A DNA stretch of 18,838 bases. It comes from Monoplex corrugatus. Taxonomy: Eukaryota > Mollusca > Gastropoda > Littorinimorpha > Ranellidae. The DNA lies in contig JAPXFY010000021.1 in NCBI GenBank assembly GCA_030674185.1, positions 69,240,965-69,259,802 of the forward strand, written 5' to 3'. Positions 1 to 9,572 of this stretch are shown one piece after another (the stretch's first letter is position 1; each line of letters begins with the position of its first letter). The notes under the pieces are model-generated. The model did not search any database. It saw nothing but the letters and a program-made list of their open reading frames with translations, and had not been told where the DNA came from. The translations under genes and the position numbers were made by a program.

Positions 1-545
1 TGTCTGTCTGTCCACGTGTTTGTCTGTCTGTCCACGTGTTTGTCTGTCTGTCCACGTGTTTGTCTGTCTGTCCACGTGTTTGCCTGTCTGTCCACGTGTT
101 TGTCTGTCTGTCCACGTGTTTGCCTGTCTGTCCACGTGTTTGTCTGCCTGTCCACGTGTTTGTCTGTCTGTCCACGTGTTTGTCTGTCTGTCCACGTGTT
201 TGTCTGTCTGTCCACGTGTTTGCCTGTCTGTCCACGTGTTTGTCTGTCTGTCCACGTGTTTGTCTGTCTGTCCGCGTGTTTGTCTGTCTATCCACGTGTT
301 TGTCTGTCTGTCCGCGTGTTTGTCTGTCTGTCCACGTGTTTGTCTGTCTGTCCACGTGTTTGTCTGTCTGTCCACGTGTTTGTCTGTCTGTCCACGTGTT
401 TGTCTATCTGTCCACGTGTTTGTCTGTCTGTCCACGTGTTTGTCTGTCTGTCCACGTGTTTGTCTATCTGTCCACGTGTTTGTCTGTCTGTCCACGTGTT
501 TGTCTGTCTGTCCACGTGTTTGTCTATCTGTCCACGTGTTTGTAG
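1..545. repeat. 20-bp minisatellite with CACGTG in nearly every unit
   Basis: About 27 head-to-tail copies of a 20-bp unit (consensus TGTCTGTCTGTCCACGTGTT) run from the window's first base, so the array probably extends beyond it. Variants are single substitutions: TGCC for TGTC, CGCGTG for CACGTG, and TCTA or CTAT for TCTG. The unit has no stop codon and 20 is not a multiple of 3, so all three forward frames stay open and read as a 20-residue Cys/Val/Leu repeat. That openness is a property of the repeat and not evidence of a protein. Confidence 0.97.
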
Positions 546-584
546 CCTGTCTACGTATTTGTCTGCCTGTCGTCGTGTATGCCT

Positions 585-588
<4 letters not shown>
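546..588. repeat. Degenerate edge of the 20-bp array
   Basis: The 20-bp rhythm continues with more substitutions (CTGTCTACGTATTTGTCTGC and similar) until it meets the TG tract. This is what is expected at the edge of a minisatellite, where units escape homogenisation. Confidence 0.75.
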
Positions 589-673
<85 letters not shown>

Positions 674-687
674 GTGTGTGTGTGTGT
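589..687. repeat. (TG)n microsatellite
   Basis: Near-pure TG dinucleotide tract of about 99 bp with one interruption (GTTG near 671-674). It splits the clean 20-bp array from its decayed continuation. Confidence 0.97.
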
Positions 688-858
688 TTCTGCCAGTCTA
701 CGTGAGTGCCTGCCTGTCTCCGTGTGTGTGTCTACCTGTCCATGTGTTTGTCTGCCTGTCTTCGCGTGTGTCTCGTTCTCCGTGTGTTTGTCTGCCTGTC
801 TACGTGTGTGCCTGCCTGTCCGTACGTTTTTCTGCCTGTCTACATGTTTTAATGGCTA
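688..858. repeat. Strongly diverged 20-bp repeat units
   Basis: Units such as TGTCTGCCTGTCTACGTGTG recur at about 20-bp spacing, and CACGTG is replaced by CGTGTG, TACGTG or ACATGT. It is an old flank of the array, separated from it by the TG expansion. Confidence 0.7.
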
Positions 859-927
859 CCTGTCTGCCTGCCTGATTGTCTGTCTGTCTGTCTGTCTGTC
901 TATCTGTCTGTCTGTCTGTCTGTCTGT
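859..927. repeat. (TGTC)n tetranucleotide tract
   Basis: TGCC/TGTC tetranucleotides, mostly pure TGTC between about 878 and 926. This looks like the TGTCTGTCTGTC part of the neighbouring 20-bp unit expanded alone. Confidence 0.93.
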
Positions 928-940
928 TCACTATATCTTA

Positions 941-1011
941 ACGGGCACTGTAGTGGAGTGGGTAAGTGTCGGACTCCCAATCGGAAGGTCGTGGGTTGGA
1001 ACCACCCACAT
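941..1011 (+). mobile_element. tRNA-like head of a SINE (5' part)
   Basis: An A-box-like stretch (GTAGTGGAGTGGGTAAG, about 950-966) and a B-box-like stretch (GTGGGTTGGAACC, 991-1003) are spaced as in a Pol III promoter of tRNA type. The middle (GGACTCCC..TCGGAAGG) resembles the anticodon arm. The SINE head at 17580-17656 (minus strand) has the same order with the related wording GGAAGGTTGTGGGTTCGAAT. The B-box is mutated (GGTTGGAACC against GGTTCGAATC), so it is not a working tRNA gene. The SINE body seems to resume after the 13-bp array, at 3060. Confidence 0.7.
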
Positions 1012-3059
1012 ACATCCACCTGATACCTCCACCTTATACCTCCACCTGATACCTCACCTTATACCTCCACCTGATACCTCCACCTTACACCTCCACCTTA
1101 TACCTCCACATTATACCTCCACCTTATACCTCCACCTTATACCTCCACCTTATACCTCCACCTTATACCTCCACCTGATACCTCCACCTGATACCTCCAC
1201 TTTAAACCTCCACTTTACACCTCCACCTGATACCTCCACCTTACACCTCCACCTGATACCTCCACCTTATACCTCCACTTTATACCTCCACCTTATACCT
1301 CCACCTAATACCTCCACCTGATACCTCCACCTGATACCTCCCCTTATATCTCCACCTGATACCTCCACCTGATATCTCCCCTTATACCTCCACCTGATAC
1401 CTCCACTTTGATACCTCCACCTGATACCTCCACCTGATACCTACCTCCACCTGACACCTCCACCTGATACCTCCACCTTACACCTCCATCTGATACCTCC
1501 ACCTTACACCTCCACCTGATACCTCCACCTGATACTACCTCCACCTGATACCTCCACCTTACACCTCCACCTTACACCTCCACCTTATACCTCCACCTGA
1601 TACCTCCACCTTATACCTCCACCTTATACCTCCACCTTACACCTCCACCTTACACCTCCACCTTACACCTCCACCTCATACCTCCACCTGATACCTCCAC
1701 CTTGATACCTCCACCTTATACCTCACCTCATACCTCCACCTGATACCTCCACCTTACACCTCCACCTGATACCTCCACCTGATACCTCCACCTGATACCT
1801 CCACTTTATACCTCCACCTGATACCTCCACCTGATACCTCCACCTGATACCTCCACCTTATACCTCCACCTTATAGCTCCACCTTATACCTCCACCTTAC
1901 ACCTCCACCTTACACCTCCACCTGATACCTCCACCTGATACCTCCACCTTACACCTCCACCTGATACCTCCACCTTACACCTCCACCTGATACCTCCACC
2001 TGATACCTCCACCTGATACCTCCACCTTACACCTCCACCTTACACCTCCACCTTATACCTCCACCTGATACCTCCACCTTATACCTCCACCTTATACCTC
2101 CACCTTACACCTCCACCTTACACCTCCACCTTACACCTCCACCTTATACCTCCACCTGATACCTCCACCTGATACCTCCACCTTATACCTCCACCTTATA
2201 CCTCCACCTTATATCTCCACCTTACACCTCCACCTGATACCTCCACCTGATACCTCCACCTTATACCTCCACTTTATACCTCCACCTGATACCTCCACCT
2301 GATACCTCCACCTGATACCTCCACCTTATACCTCCACCTTATACCTCCATCTGATACCTCCACCTTATACCTCCACCTTATAGCTCCACCTTATACCTCC
2401 ACCTGACACCTCCACCTGATACCTCCACCTGACACCTCCACCTGATACCTCCACCTGATACCTCCACCTGATACCTCCACCTTACACCTCCACCTTATAC
2501 CTCCACCTGATACCTCCACCTGACACCTCCACCTGATACCTCCACCTGATACCTCCACCTTACACCTCCACCTGATACCTCCACCTGATACCTCCACCTG
2601 ATACCTCCACCTGATACCTCCACCTTACACCTCCACCTTATACCTCCACCTTACATCTCCACCTGATACCTCCACCTGATACCTCCACCTGATACCTCCA
2701 CTTTATACCTCCACCTGATACCTCCACCTGATACCTCCACTTTATACCTCCACCTGATACCTCCACCTGATACCTCCACCTGATACCTCCACCTTATACC
2801 TCCACCTTATACCTCCACCTGATACCTCCACCTGATACATCCACCTGATACATCCAACCTGATACCTCCACCTCATACCTCCACCTCATACCTCCACCTC
2901 ATACCTCCACCTCATACCTCCACCTCATACCTCCACCTCATACCTCCACCTTATACCTCCACCTTATACCTCCACCTCATACCTCCACCTCATACCTCCA
3001 CCTTATACCTCCACCTCATACCTCCACCTCATACCTCCACCTCATACCTCCAACCTGAT
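1012..3059. repeat. 13-bp minisatellite, about 157 units (about 2 kb)
   Basis: Contiguous 13-bp units of the form ACCTCCACCTGAT. The last four bases vary mainly among TGAT, TTAT and TTAC, with rarer TCAT, TTTAT and TGACAC forms. TCAT units are rare until about 2870 and then dominate to about 3050, so the right end was homogenised separately. A few units are one or two bases short or long (near 1053, 1340, 1445 and 2855). There is no coding meaning, because 13 bp shifts the frame with each unit. Confidence 0.97.
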
Positions 3060-3205
3060 GGGTGGAAGATGGGAAAAGTGTCCAATATCTGAGGTCAGCA
3101 TGTGTGTAGACTTACCACTGCCCTTCATACTCATGGAGAATATCAACATACACGTAAAAAGACCCTGTATGTTGAGTTGAAAGAAGAGCAAAGAAGAACT
3201 GGATG
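3060..3205 (+). mobile_element. SINE body, continuation of the element starting at 941
   Basis: Non-repetitive sequence beginning GGGTGGAAGATGGG and including AGGTCAGCATGTGTGTAGAC, CACGTAAAAAGACCCTGTA and a GAAGA-rich 3' tail (about 3178-3198). From memory, this order resembles the body of a tRNA-derived SINE common in gastropod and other molluscan genomes (a lead with GGTGGG, then AGGTCAACATATGTGCAGAC, then CACGTTAAAGATCCTGTAA, then a GAAGAAG tail). The head of such a SINE lies directly left of the minisatellite. The family match is recollection, not a search result. Confidence 0.55.
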
Positions 3206-4008
3206 ACAATAGAAACTTTAGGCTTGATGGATGAACGGAGGAAGGCATAGAAAAAAGAGGAAGAATACAAACAGATAGAAAATCAAATCAAGGAATATGT
3301 ACAGTGAAGCTAAGGAAGCTCGGCTAGAAACAAAGTGCAAAGAAACAGAAGACCGACACAAAACAGACCCTAACTTTATGTACAGAAATATCGAAGACAT
3401 TGTTCACATAAAAAGGACGTGCACATCAACTGGTTGCTTAAAACCAACAGATGGTGCGATTATAATGAAAAAAGACAAAATATTAGATAGATGGGGAGAG
3501 TACACTGAAAACCTTTTTTACGATGACAGAAAAGGAGGAACACATCATTAGAAAAAACTTCGTAGGACCACCAGTAATGGAGGATGAAGTTAGAACAGCA
3601 ATAAAAAAAAAAATACTGAAACAGGGAAGAGCCCCAGGACCAGACAATATTACTATAGAACTGATTGAGACTCTAGATGAATTTGGTATTGGAAAAAATA
3701 ACAGTCCTAAATGAAATTTATAACACGGGAGAATTCCCTAAAGATATGTCAAAATCAATTTTTATTGCACATCCAAAGAAAACAGGGGCTTAGAATGCGA
3801 ACTCCATCGTACAGTCAGCTTGATGAGTCATATGACAAAGATTCTATTAGAAATAATCATGACGAGGACAAAGAATAGAATCAATCCAGAAACAGCTGAA
3901 GAGCAGTGTGGGTATATTGAAGGGAAATGACCTGTTAAAGCCGTATGTATCTTAAGAACTCTTATAGAAGGATCAATTGAGTTGACTAAGGATTTATATT
4001 TACGTTTT

Positions 4009-4023
4009 GTTGATTGTACCAAA
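4009..4023. repeat. Left target-site duplication of the nested LINE tail
   Basis: GTTGATTGTACCAAA here and GTTGATTGGACCAAG at 4160-4174 match at 13 of 15 positions and flank the nested insert exactly. Confidence 0.85.
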
Positions 4024-4159
4024 ATGCTAGACGGACTTGCGGAGTGGCTGAAGACGAGGAGGGTGGAGGAGATGCTTGGGGCAACAAGAGATGGAGACAG
4101 ATGGAAGTCCATGATCGCCAACGCCATGCGGCAAGGCACCTGATGATGATGATGATGAT
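4024..4159 (+). mobile_element. 5'-truncated LINE 3' end inserted in the older LINE
   Basis: About 136 bp that does not belong to the surrounding reverse transcriptase. It encodes a short C-terminal stretch ending in RDGDRWKSMIANAMRQGT and a stop, followed by a (GAT)n tail. A closing D..W....A...GT and a short trinucleotide tail are typical of the 3' end of several LINE families. It is flanked by a 15-bp imperfect duplication, and the host frame resumes on the far side (FVDCTK before, VDWTKAFD after). Heavy 5' truncation is normal for target-primed reverse transcription. Confidence 0.82.
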
Positions 4160-4174
4160 GTTGATTGGACCAAG
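4160..4174. repeat. Right target-site duplication of the nested LINE tail
   Basis: GTTGATTGGACCAAG, the partner of 4009-4023, directly follows the GAT tail. It restarts the reverse transcriptase motif reading DWTKAFD. Confidence 0.85.
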
Positions 4175-4392
4175 GCTTTTGATCGGGTAAGGCATGAAAA
4201 ATTGATCAACCGACTGGAAAAGCTCAGTACTGATGGAAAAGATCTAAAAATAATTAGGATTATGCATTGGGAACAAAAAGTGGCAATGAGAGTAAAAAAT
4301 GATATAAGCTCTTTTCAACACATGGAAAGAGGAGTTAGACAAAGATGTGTGTTGTCACCAGATTTGTTTTCATTTTACAGCGAAACCATTCC

Positions 4393-4571
4393 CTTCTTGT
4401 AGTGGATAGAGTGAGGGAGTCAAAGGGTTAAGTTTTTGCTTTGCTAGCATGGTTGACAATGCAGTTTGCTGGTGGACAGGGTGCGGGAGTCAAAGGGTTA
4501 AGTTTTTGCTTTGCTAGCATGGTTGACAATGCAGTTTGCTGGTGGACAGGGTGCGGGAGTCAAAGGGTTAA
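4393..4571 (-). mobile_element. TTAA-ended palindromic element, half copy, minus orientation
   Basis: Read on the minus strand from 4571, it opens TTAACCCTTTGACTCCCG and carries two full 70-bp units (4501-4570 and 4431-4500, identical to each other). It then enters the CACTCTATCCACTA stretch of the palindromic core and stops near 4393. The other arm is missing and the left junction shows no TTAA, so the copy is truncated or rearranged. It abuts LINE sequence at 4392 and cuts off the reverse transcriptase before YxDD. Related copies lie at 12575, 15138 and 17142. Confidence 0.85.
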
Positions 4572-4784
4572 AGGCGTTGGCATTCTGTTGTTATGGAATA
4601 CCAGTGCATTTGGACAACGAGCTGTTATTGAATATATACAGACCTAGTGTGAAGTGTGTGTCGCTATTGTTCTTTGTAAGTCTGCTGAAGTAAGCTTTCT
4701 TTGCGTTTCTTGTCATATTCAACCTTGTTGATTTCTAAGCTCTTAGTATCCTGTTTTTGCTGTTTGAGCAATGAGGTGGTCAGG
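4572..4784. other. Unassigned sequence
   Basis: No tandem structure and no protein motif was recognised. It does not continue the LINE on the left, so the TTAA element probably marks a rearrangement or deletion breakpoint. Confidence 0.5.
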
Positions 4785-4856
4785 CTTTGTGCACCACGAA
4801 TTTGAACTCTCAGCATTGGCATACAAACTTGACGCTCAACCAGCTAGCGTCCGTAC
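4785..4856 (-). mobile_element. tRNA-like SINE head remnant
   Basis: On the minus strand, GCTAGCTGGTTGAGCG resembles an A-box and GAGAGTTCAAATTC resembles a B-box (GGTTCGAATCC type), about 35-40 bp apart as in tRNA genes. Acceptor-stem pairing is not evident. The GA tract begins shortly after on the plus strand. A pseudo-tRNA or SINE head is the likeliest reading. Confidence 0.45.
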
Positions 4857-4899
4857 ACACAAACGTAGGATAAAGCTAGTCTTACCAGTGTGGTCAGAG

Positions 4900-5380
4900 T
4901 AGAGAGACAGACAGACAGACAGACAGAGACAGAGAGAGAAACAGAGAGAGACAAAGACAGAGACAGAGAGAGAGACACAGAGAGAGACAAAGAGACACAA
5001 GAAAGACAGAGAGACAGACAGACACAGAGAGAGACAGAGACAGACAGACAGACAGACAGACAGAGAGACTGAGAGAGACAGAGACAGAAAGAAAGAGACA
5101 GAGAGTGAGAGAGAGAGACAGAGAGAGAGAGAGTGAGAGAGAGACACAGAGAGAAAGAGAGAGTGAGACAGAGACAGAGAGAGAAGAGAGACAGAGAGAC
5201 AGAGACAGAGACAGAAGAGAGAGACAGAGAGTGAGAGAGAGTGAGAGAGACAGAGAGTGAGACAGAGACACAGAGAGAAAGAGAGTTTGAGACAGAGACA
5301 GAGAGTGAGAGAGAGAGAGTGAGACAGAGACACACAGAGAGAGAAAGAGAGAGTGAGACAGAGACAGAGAGAGAGAGGGG
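4900..5380. repeat. (GA)n/(GACA)n purine-rich simple repeat
   Basis: About 480 bp of mixed AGAG and GACA with irregular GAGT, GAAA and GACACA interruptions. The plus strand is almost entirely purine plus C. Long Ser/Leu/Cys/Val frames on the minus strand are by-products of the repeat. Confidence 0.96.
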
Positions 5381-6089
5381 TACATGTGTGTACGTGTGTA
5401 TGTCTTCACAAAGTGTCTTCAAAGGAGATCTCGATTAGGGCCTAGCGGAAACTCGAAAGGGGAGATCATTCCGCTTGACTGATTTTGCACTTCAAGTTAA
5501 AGCAACACCATTGAGCAAGCCATCTGTCAGCGAGTCCAATCACCTTCAGTCTTCCTCACACTTTTTAAACCCTGTTGCCTAGGGCATAAATAAGGGATTT
5601 TGTGTGTATCACAGTTGGACATCATTGACGCCTTTATCTCTCTTGACTTACTCTGGCCCTTCTGGACATTTCTTTTTTATTTATTTATTCATTTATTTAG
5701 ATTTAAAGCAAGGGATTTTTAAAGGTGTTCAGATTCAAAGGTGTTCAGATTCAAAGGTGCCTGTTCAGACATAACTCGTGGCAGACAGATTTAAAGAGAA
5801 CAGAAAGGAGAAAAGAAGATAGTTCTCCTTTAACTGATGAAACGCTGAACCAAGATCTGCTTGCGAAAAGATGTAAACAAAATATAGTCAAGCCATGTTA
5901 ACCATCGTCATTTTTATGCTCCTTTACGTCACTGTGCCCAGTTTCCACTAACGAATAGGAAGTAAAATACGCATGTCATCAATTAATCATGTGATATATG
6001 GAAACATATGTTAAGAGTTTTTGATCCTATTGTTAGTGTCACACAGGGGCTTTATCATTTTATGCTATGTGCGTTTTGTGCCAATGCCA
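5381..6089. other. Unassigned single-copy-looking stretch
   Basis: About 700 bp without a recognisable gene. It holds a small (TTTA)n tract (about 5678-5700) and a short tandem of a 16-bp unit, AAAGGTGTTCAGATTC, at 5721-5759 (2.4 copies). I see no promoter, splice or coding signal I could defend. Confidence 0.6.
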
Positions 6090-6455
6090 GGGAGAAGGGT
6101 GGCAAAATGGTTCAGACGTTCGCCTGCCGATAACTAAACTCGAGGTTCCAGGATTCGCTCCCCGTAGAGGCCTCTACTCTTCTCCTCAGTTTGACAGGAA
6201 AATCGAACTGAACGTCTAGTCCTTCGGAAGGGGGTGAAAAAAAACAACTTGGACCCGTGTGCCTTTTGGCTGCGCACGCTAAAGATCCCACGACAGTTGA
6301 AAATCGTCAACAGCAGGGCATTGCTTGGCTGCCTTGGTAAAAAAACATCGGAGAGATAGGTTGATTTCCCAGGTCCCACCCCTTGAAGACCAATTAGCCT
6401 TCTTGCCTTTCTGAAGTCTTGGTTTAAAAATGTGAATATGAATATGAATTTGATG
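6090..6455 (+). mobile_element. tRNA-derived SINE, near full length
   Basis: The A-box GGTGGCAAAATGGTTCAGAC (about 6098-6117) is followed by a B-box-like GGATTCGCTCC (about 6151-6161). The body contains GTCTAGTCCTTCGGAAGGGG and CGCACGCTAAAGATCCCACG (about 6274-6293). The TAAAGATCCCACGA wording resembles a central domain shared by many invertebrate tRNA SINEs (Nin-DC or similar, named from memory). The 3' end carries a short GAATAT repeat (GTGAATATGAATATGAATT, about 6431-6449). An open minus-strand frame of 130 residues crosses it with no recognisable domain and is treated as chance. Confidence 0.7.
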
Positions 6456-6729
6456 CGAGGGAGAGGGGATGGGCACTGCTCTCGTGGTGCTGGCCCCGGG
6501 AAAAGTTGAGGTCTCTGCCACCTCACTCCCTTACGATCCCAGGGTTATGGAACTATCTAAGCAGGTCCTCAGGACCTGGCCAGGTCATGGGTTTATGTGC
6601 AGGCTTAAGGCTTGTGCTGTGATCGTTCTGGACCTTCTCCATCACATGGCACCTGTGACGTTAGTGCATGATTTCATTCCAAGTGCAGAGACGTCATCTG
6701 GAGAAACTGAAAGTGAAACTGAAACGTGG
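6456..6729 (+). mobile_element. SINE-like 3' end with (CTGAAA)n tail, copy 1
   Basis: From 6568 to 6729 this matches 10738-10891 over almost its whole length, with roughly 80% of aligned bases equal by eye. Shared wording includes ATGGGTTTATGTGC, GGCACCTGTGAC and TTAGTGCATG. Both end in a CTGAAA-type tail. A third piece lies inverted at 13918-13995. The part from 6456 to 6567 is not shared with the other copies and may be a different 5' section of the same element. Confidence 0.75.
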
Positions 6730-7150
<421 letters not shown>

Positions 7151-7418
7151 AGAGAGAGCATCTGACGTATGAAGGGTTTTTTTTTTTGGTTTTTTGTTTT
7201 TTTGCTTAAGTCATTGAACCATTCGCGCCTTGCTCAACAGTCACCTCAAAAATCAACAACCTCAATGGGTTTTCAGTCAAGCTTCACTACAGACAACTCA
7301 GATTTGACAGGTCCTCAGTTGAGGCAAATGTCCTTCAACCGACCTTCTTCCCTCAACTGACCCCTAACAGTATCAGTCATGATAGGGTTAAACTACACGA
7401 GACATCTGAACTGTATCA
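7151..7418. other. Unassigned spacer
   Basis: T-rich homopolymers at 7177-7204, then ordinary sequence with several CCTCAA words. No gene, SINE box or tandem unit was recognised. Confidence 0.5.
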
Positions 7419-7838
7419 ATGGATGGATGGATGAATGGATGGATGATGGATGGATGGATGGATGGATGATGGATGGATGGATGATGGATGATGGATGGAT
7501 GGATGGATGGATGGATGATGGATGGATGGATGATGGATGGATGGATGATGGATGATGGATGATGGATGGATGGATGGATGGATGATGGATGGATGGATGA
7601 TGGATGGATGAATGGATGGATGATGGATGGATGATGGATGGATGATGGATGGATGATGGATGATGGATGGATGAATGGATGGATGATGGATGATGGATGG
7701 ATGATGGATGGATGATGGATGATGGATGGATGATGGATGGATGATGGATGGATGATGGATGGATGAATGGATGGATGATGGATGGATGATGGATGGATGG
7801 ATGGATGATGGATGGATGGATGCATGGATGGATGATGG
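7419..7838. repeat. (GGAT)n / GGATGAT compound array
   Basis: About 420 bp of GGAT tetranucleotides interrupted by GAT triplets, giving recurrent 7- and 11-bp sub-patterns (GGATGAT, GGATGGATGAT). Occasional GAAT and GCAT variants occur. The minus-strand His/Pro/Ser/Ile frames of about 170 residues are by-products. Confidence 0.96.
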
Positions 7839-7851
7839 GCTGTTCCGTCAA

Positions 7852-9372
7852 TGCGATGGATAAGTAGGCACACTGGTCCTTTATCACATGGTGTGAAGTA
7901 GGCATACTGGTCCTTTATCACCTGGTGTGGATAAGTAGGTATACTGGTCCTTTATCACATGGCGTGGATAAGTAGGTATACTGGTCCTTTATCACCTGGT
8001 GTGGATAAGTAGGCATACTGGTCCTTTATCACCTGGTGTGGATAAGTAGGTATACTGGTCCTTTATCACCTGGTGTGGATAAGTAGGCATACTGGTCCTT
8101 TATCACCTGGTGTGGATAAGTAGGTATACTGGTCCTTTATCACCTGGTGTGGATAAGTAGGCATACTGGTCCTTCATCACCTGGTGTGGATAAGTAGGCA
8201 TACTGGTCCTTTATCACCTGGTGTCGATAAGTAGGCATACTGGTCCTTTATCACCTGGTGTGGATAAGTAGGCATACTGGTCCTTTATCACCTGGTGTGG
8301 ATAAGTAGGTATACTGGTCCTTTATCACCTGGTGTGGATAAGTAGGCATACTGGTCCTTTATCACATGGTGTGGATAAGTAGGCATACTGGTCCTTTATC
8401 ACCTGGTGTGGATAAGTAGATATACTGGTCCTTTATCACCTGGTGTGGATAAGTAGGCATACTGGTCCTTTATCACCTGGTGTGGATAAGTAGGTATACT
8501 GGTCCTTTATCACCTGGTGTGGATAAGTAGGCATACTGGTCCTTTATCACCTGGTGTGGATAAGTAGGTATACTGGTCCTTTATCACATGGTGTGGATAA
8601 GTAGGTATACTGGTCCTTTATCACATGGTGTGGATAAGTAGGTATACTGGTCCTTTATCACATGGTGTGGATAAGTAGGTATACTGGTCCTTTATCACCT
8701 GGTGTGGATAAGTAGGCATACTGGTCCTTTATCACATGGCGTGGATAAGTAGGTATACTGGTCCTTTATCACCTGGTGTGGATAAGTAGGCATACTGGTC
8801 CTTTATCACCTGGTGTGGATAAGTAGGCATACTGGTCCTTTATCACCTAGTGTGGATAAGTAGGTATACTGGTCCTTTATCACCTAGTGTGGATAAGTAG
8901 GCATATTGGTCCTTTATCACCTGGTGTCGATAAGTAGGCATACTGGTCCTTTATCACCTGGTGTCGATAAGTAGGCATATTCGTCCTTTATCACCTTGTG
9001 TGGATAAGTAGGTATACTGGTCCTTTATCACCTGGTGTGGATAAGTAGGCATACTGGTCCTTTATCACATGGTATGGATAAGTAGGCATATTGGTCCTTT
9101 ATCACCTGGTGTGGATAAGTAGGCATACTGGTCCTTTATCACTTGGTGTGGATAAGTAGGCATACTGGTCCTTTATCACCTAGTGTGGATAAGTAGGTAT
9201 ACTGATCCTTTATCACCTGGTATGGATAAGTAGGTATACTGGTCCTTTATCACCTGGTGTGGATAAGTAGGTATACTGGTCCTTTATCACCTGGTGTGGA
9301 TAAGTAGGTATACTGGTCCTTTATCACCTGGTGTGGATAAGTAGGTATACTGGTCCTTTATCACATGGTGTG
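7852..9372. repeat. 37-bp minisatellite, about 41 units
   Basis: The unit is GTGGATAAGTAGGYATACTG followed by GTCCTTTATCACCTGGT, with period 37 (for example starts at 7927 and 7964). The main variants are TAGGTATAC against TAGGCATAC, which often alternate in the left half, and CACATGG against CACCTGG. The second unit (about 7893) lacks four bases of GATA. Units abut with no spacers. Each carries TGATAA on the minus strand (a WGATAR-type word), and most have GGATAAG on the plus strand. Confidence 0.97.
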
Positions 9373-9425
9373 TTCTTTATATAGGATACAAGACCGATGC
9401 TCCATGGAAAAGTCCTGAGGCCTTG

Positions 9426-9444
9426 TAATAATAATAATAATAAT
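9426..9444. repeat. (AAT)n tail of the L2-like LINE
   Basis: AATAATAATAATAATAATAAT-type run, equal to (ATT)n on the LINE strand. It lies exactly where the element's 3' microsatellite tail is expected. Confidence 0.85.
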
Positions 9445-9499
9445 TACAATATTTATAAAGCGCAAAATCTTGATAAAATCAAATCTAAGCGCTGAAGCA

Positions 9500-9533
9500 G
9501 ACACACACGCACGCACGCACGCACACACACGCA

Positions 9534-9570
<37 letters not shown>
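9500..9570. repeat. (CA)n tract with CACG interruptions
   Basis: ACACACACGCACGCACGCAC leads into pure CA. It lies inside the 3' UTR of the L2-like copy. Confidence 0.95.

Positions 9571-9572
<2 letters not shown>

Larger units (their letters stand above)
3206..4392 (+). pseudogene. Decayed non-LTR retrotransposon ORF2 fragment (reverse transcriptase region)
   Basis: Broken reading frames together read as the linker and N-terminal half of a LINE reverse transcriptase. In order: a basic linker with ERRK and KKEEEYKQIENQIKEY (about 3230-3300), RWGEYTENLF (about 3492-3520), the finger motif APGPDN (about 3630-3650), LNEIYNTGEFP (about 3703-3740), SLMSHMTKILL (about 3817-3850), EEQCGYIEGK (about 3898-3928), FVDCTK (about 4006-4023), DWTKAFDRVRHEKL (about 4163-4204) and GVRQRCVLSPDLF (about 4332-4370). 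The usual RQGC is RQRC here. The catalytic YxDD box, endonuclease and C-terminus are absent. There are frame breaks near 3300, 3530 and 3690 and stops near 3790 and 3930. It ends at the TTAA element, and the nested LINE tail at 4024-4159 is not part of it. The family resembles the LINEs often annotated as jockey-like; I cannot fix the clade. Confidence 0.85.

Noticed and set aside
16..1321. Long Cys/Val/Leu-rich plus-strand open frames over the 20-bp array, up to 433 residues
   Set aside because: All three forward frames are open because a stop-free 20-bp unit is repeated. The frames run on into a TG tract, a SINE head and the 13-bp array. This is not coding evidence.
1012..3059. Possible telomeric or subtelomeric repeat
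   Set aside because: The 13-bp unit lacks the TTAGGG-type pattern and is bounded by SINE halves. It is an ordinary minisatellite.
3042..3400. Minus-strand frames of 60-68 residues near the LINE fragment
   Set aside because: Antisense to the SINE body and LINE ORF2 remnant, with no motif of their own.
4836..5422. Ser/Leu-rich minus-strand frames of 165-192 residues
   Set aside because: Translation of a GA/GACA simple repeat, open in several frames at once.
6134..6526. 130-residue minus-strand open frame with a varied composition
   Set aside because: It lies across a tRNA-derived SINE read backwards. No domain was recognised and no splice or promoter context supports it.
7388..7921. His/Pro/Ser/Ile-rich minus-strand frames of about 170 residues
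   Set aside because: Translation of the GGAT array. No domain, and overlapping frames look alike.
7852..9372. CRISPR-like array with a 37-bp repeat
   Set aside because: The units abut with no unique spacers, no cas genes are present, and the surrounding DNA is eukaryotic. It is a minisatellite.
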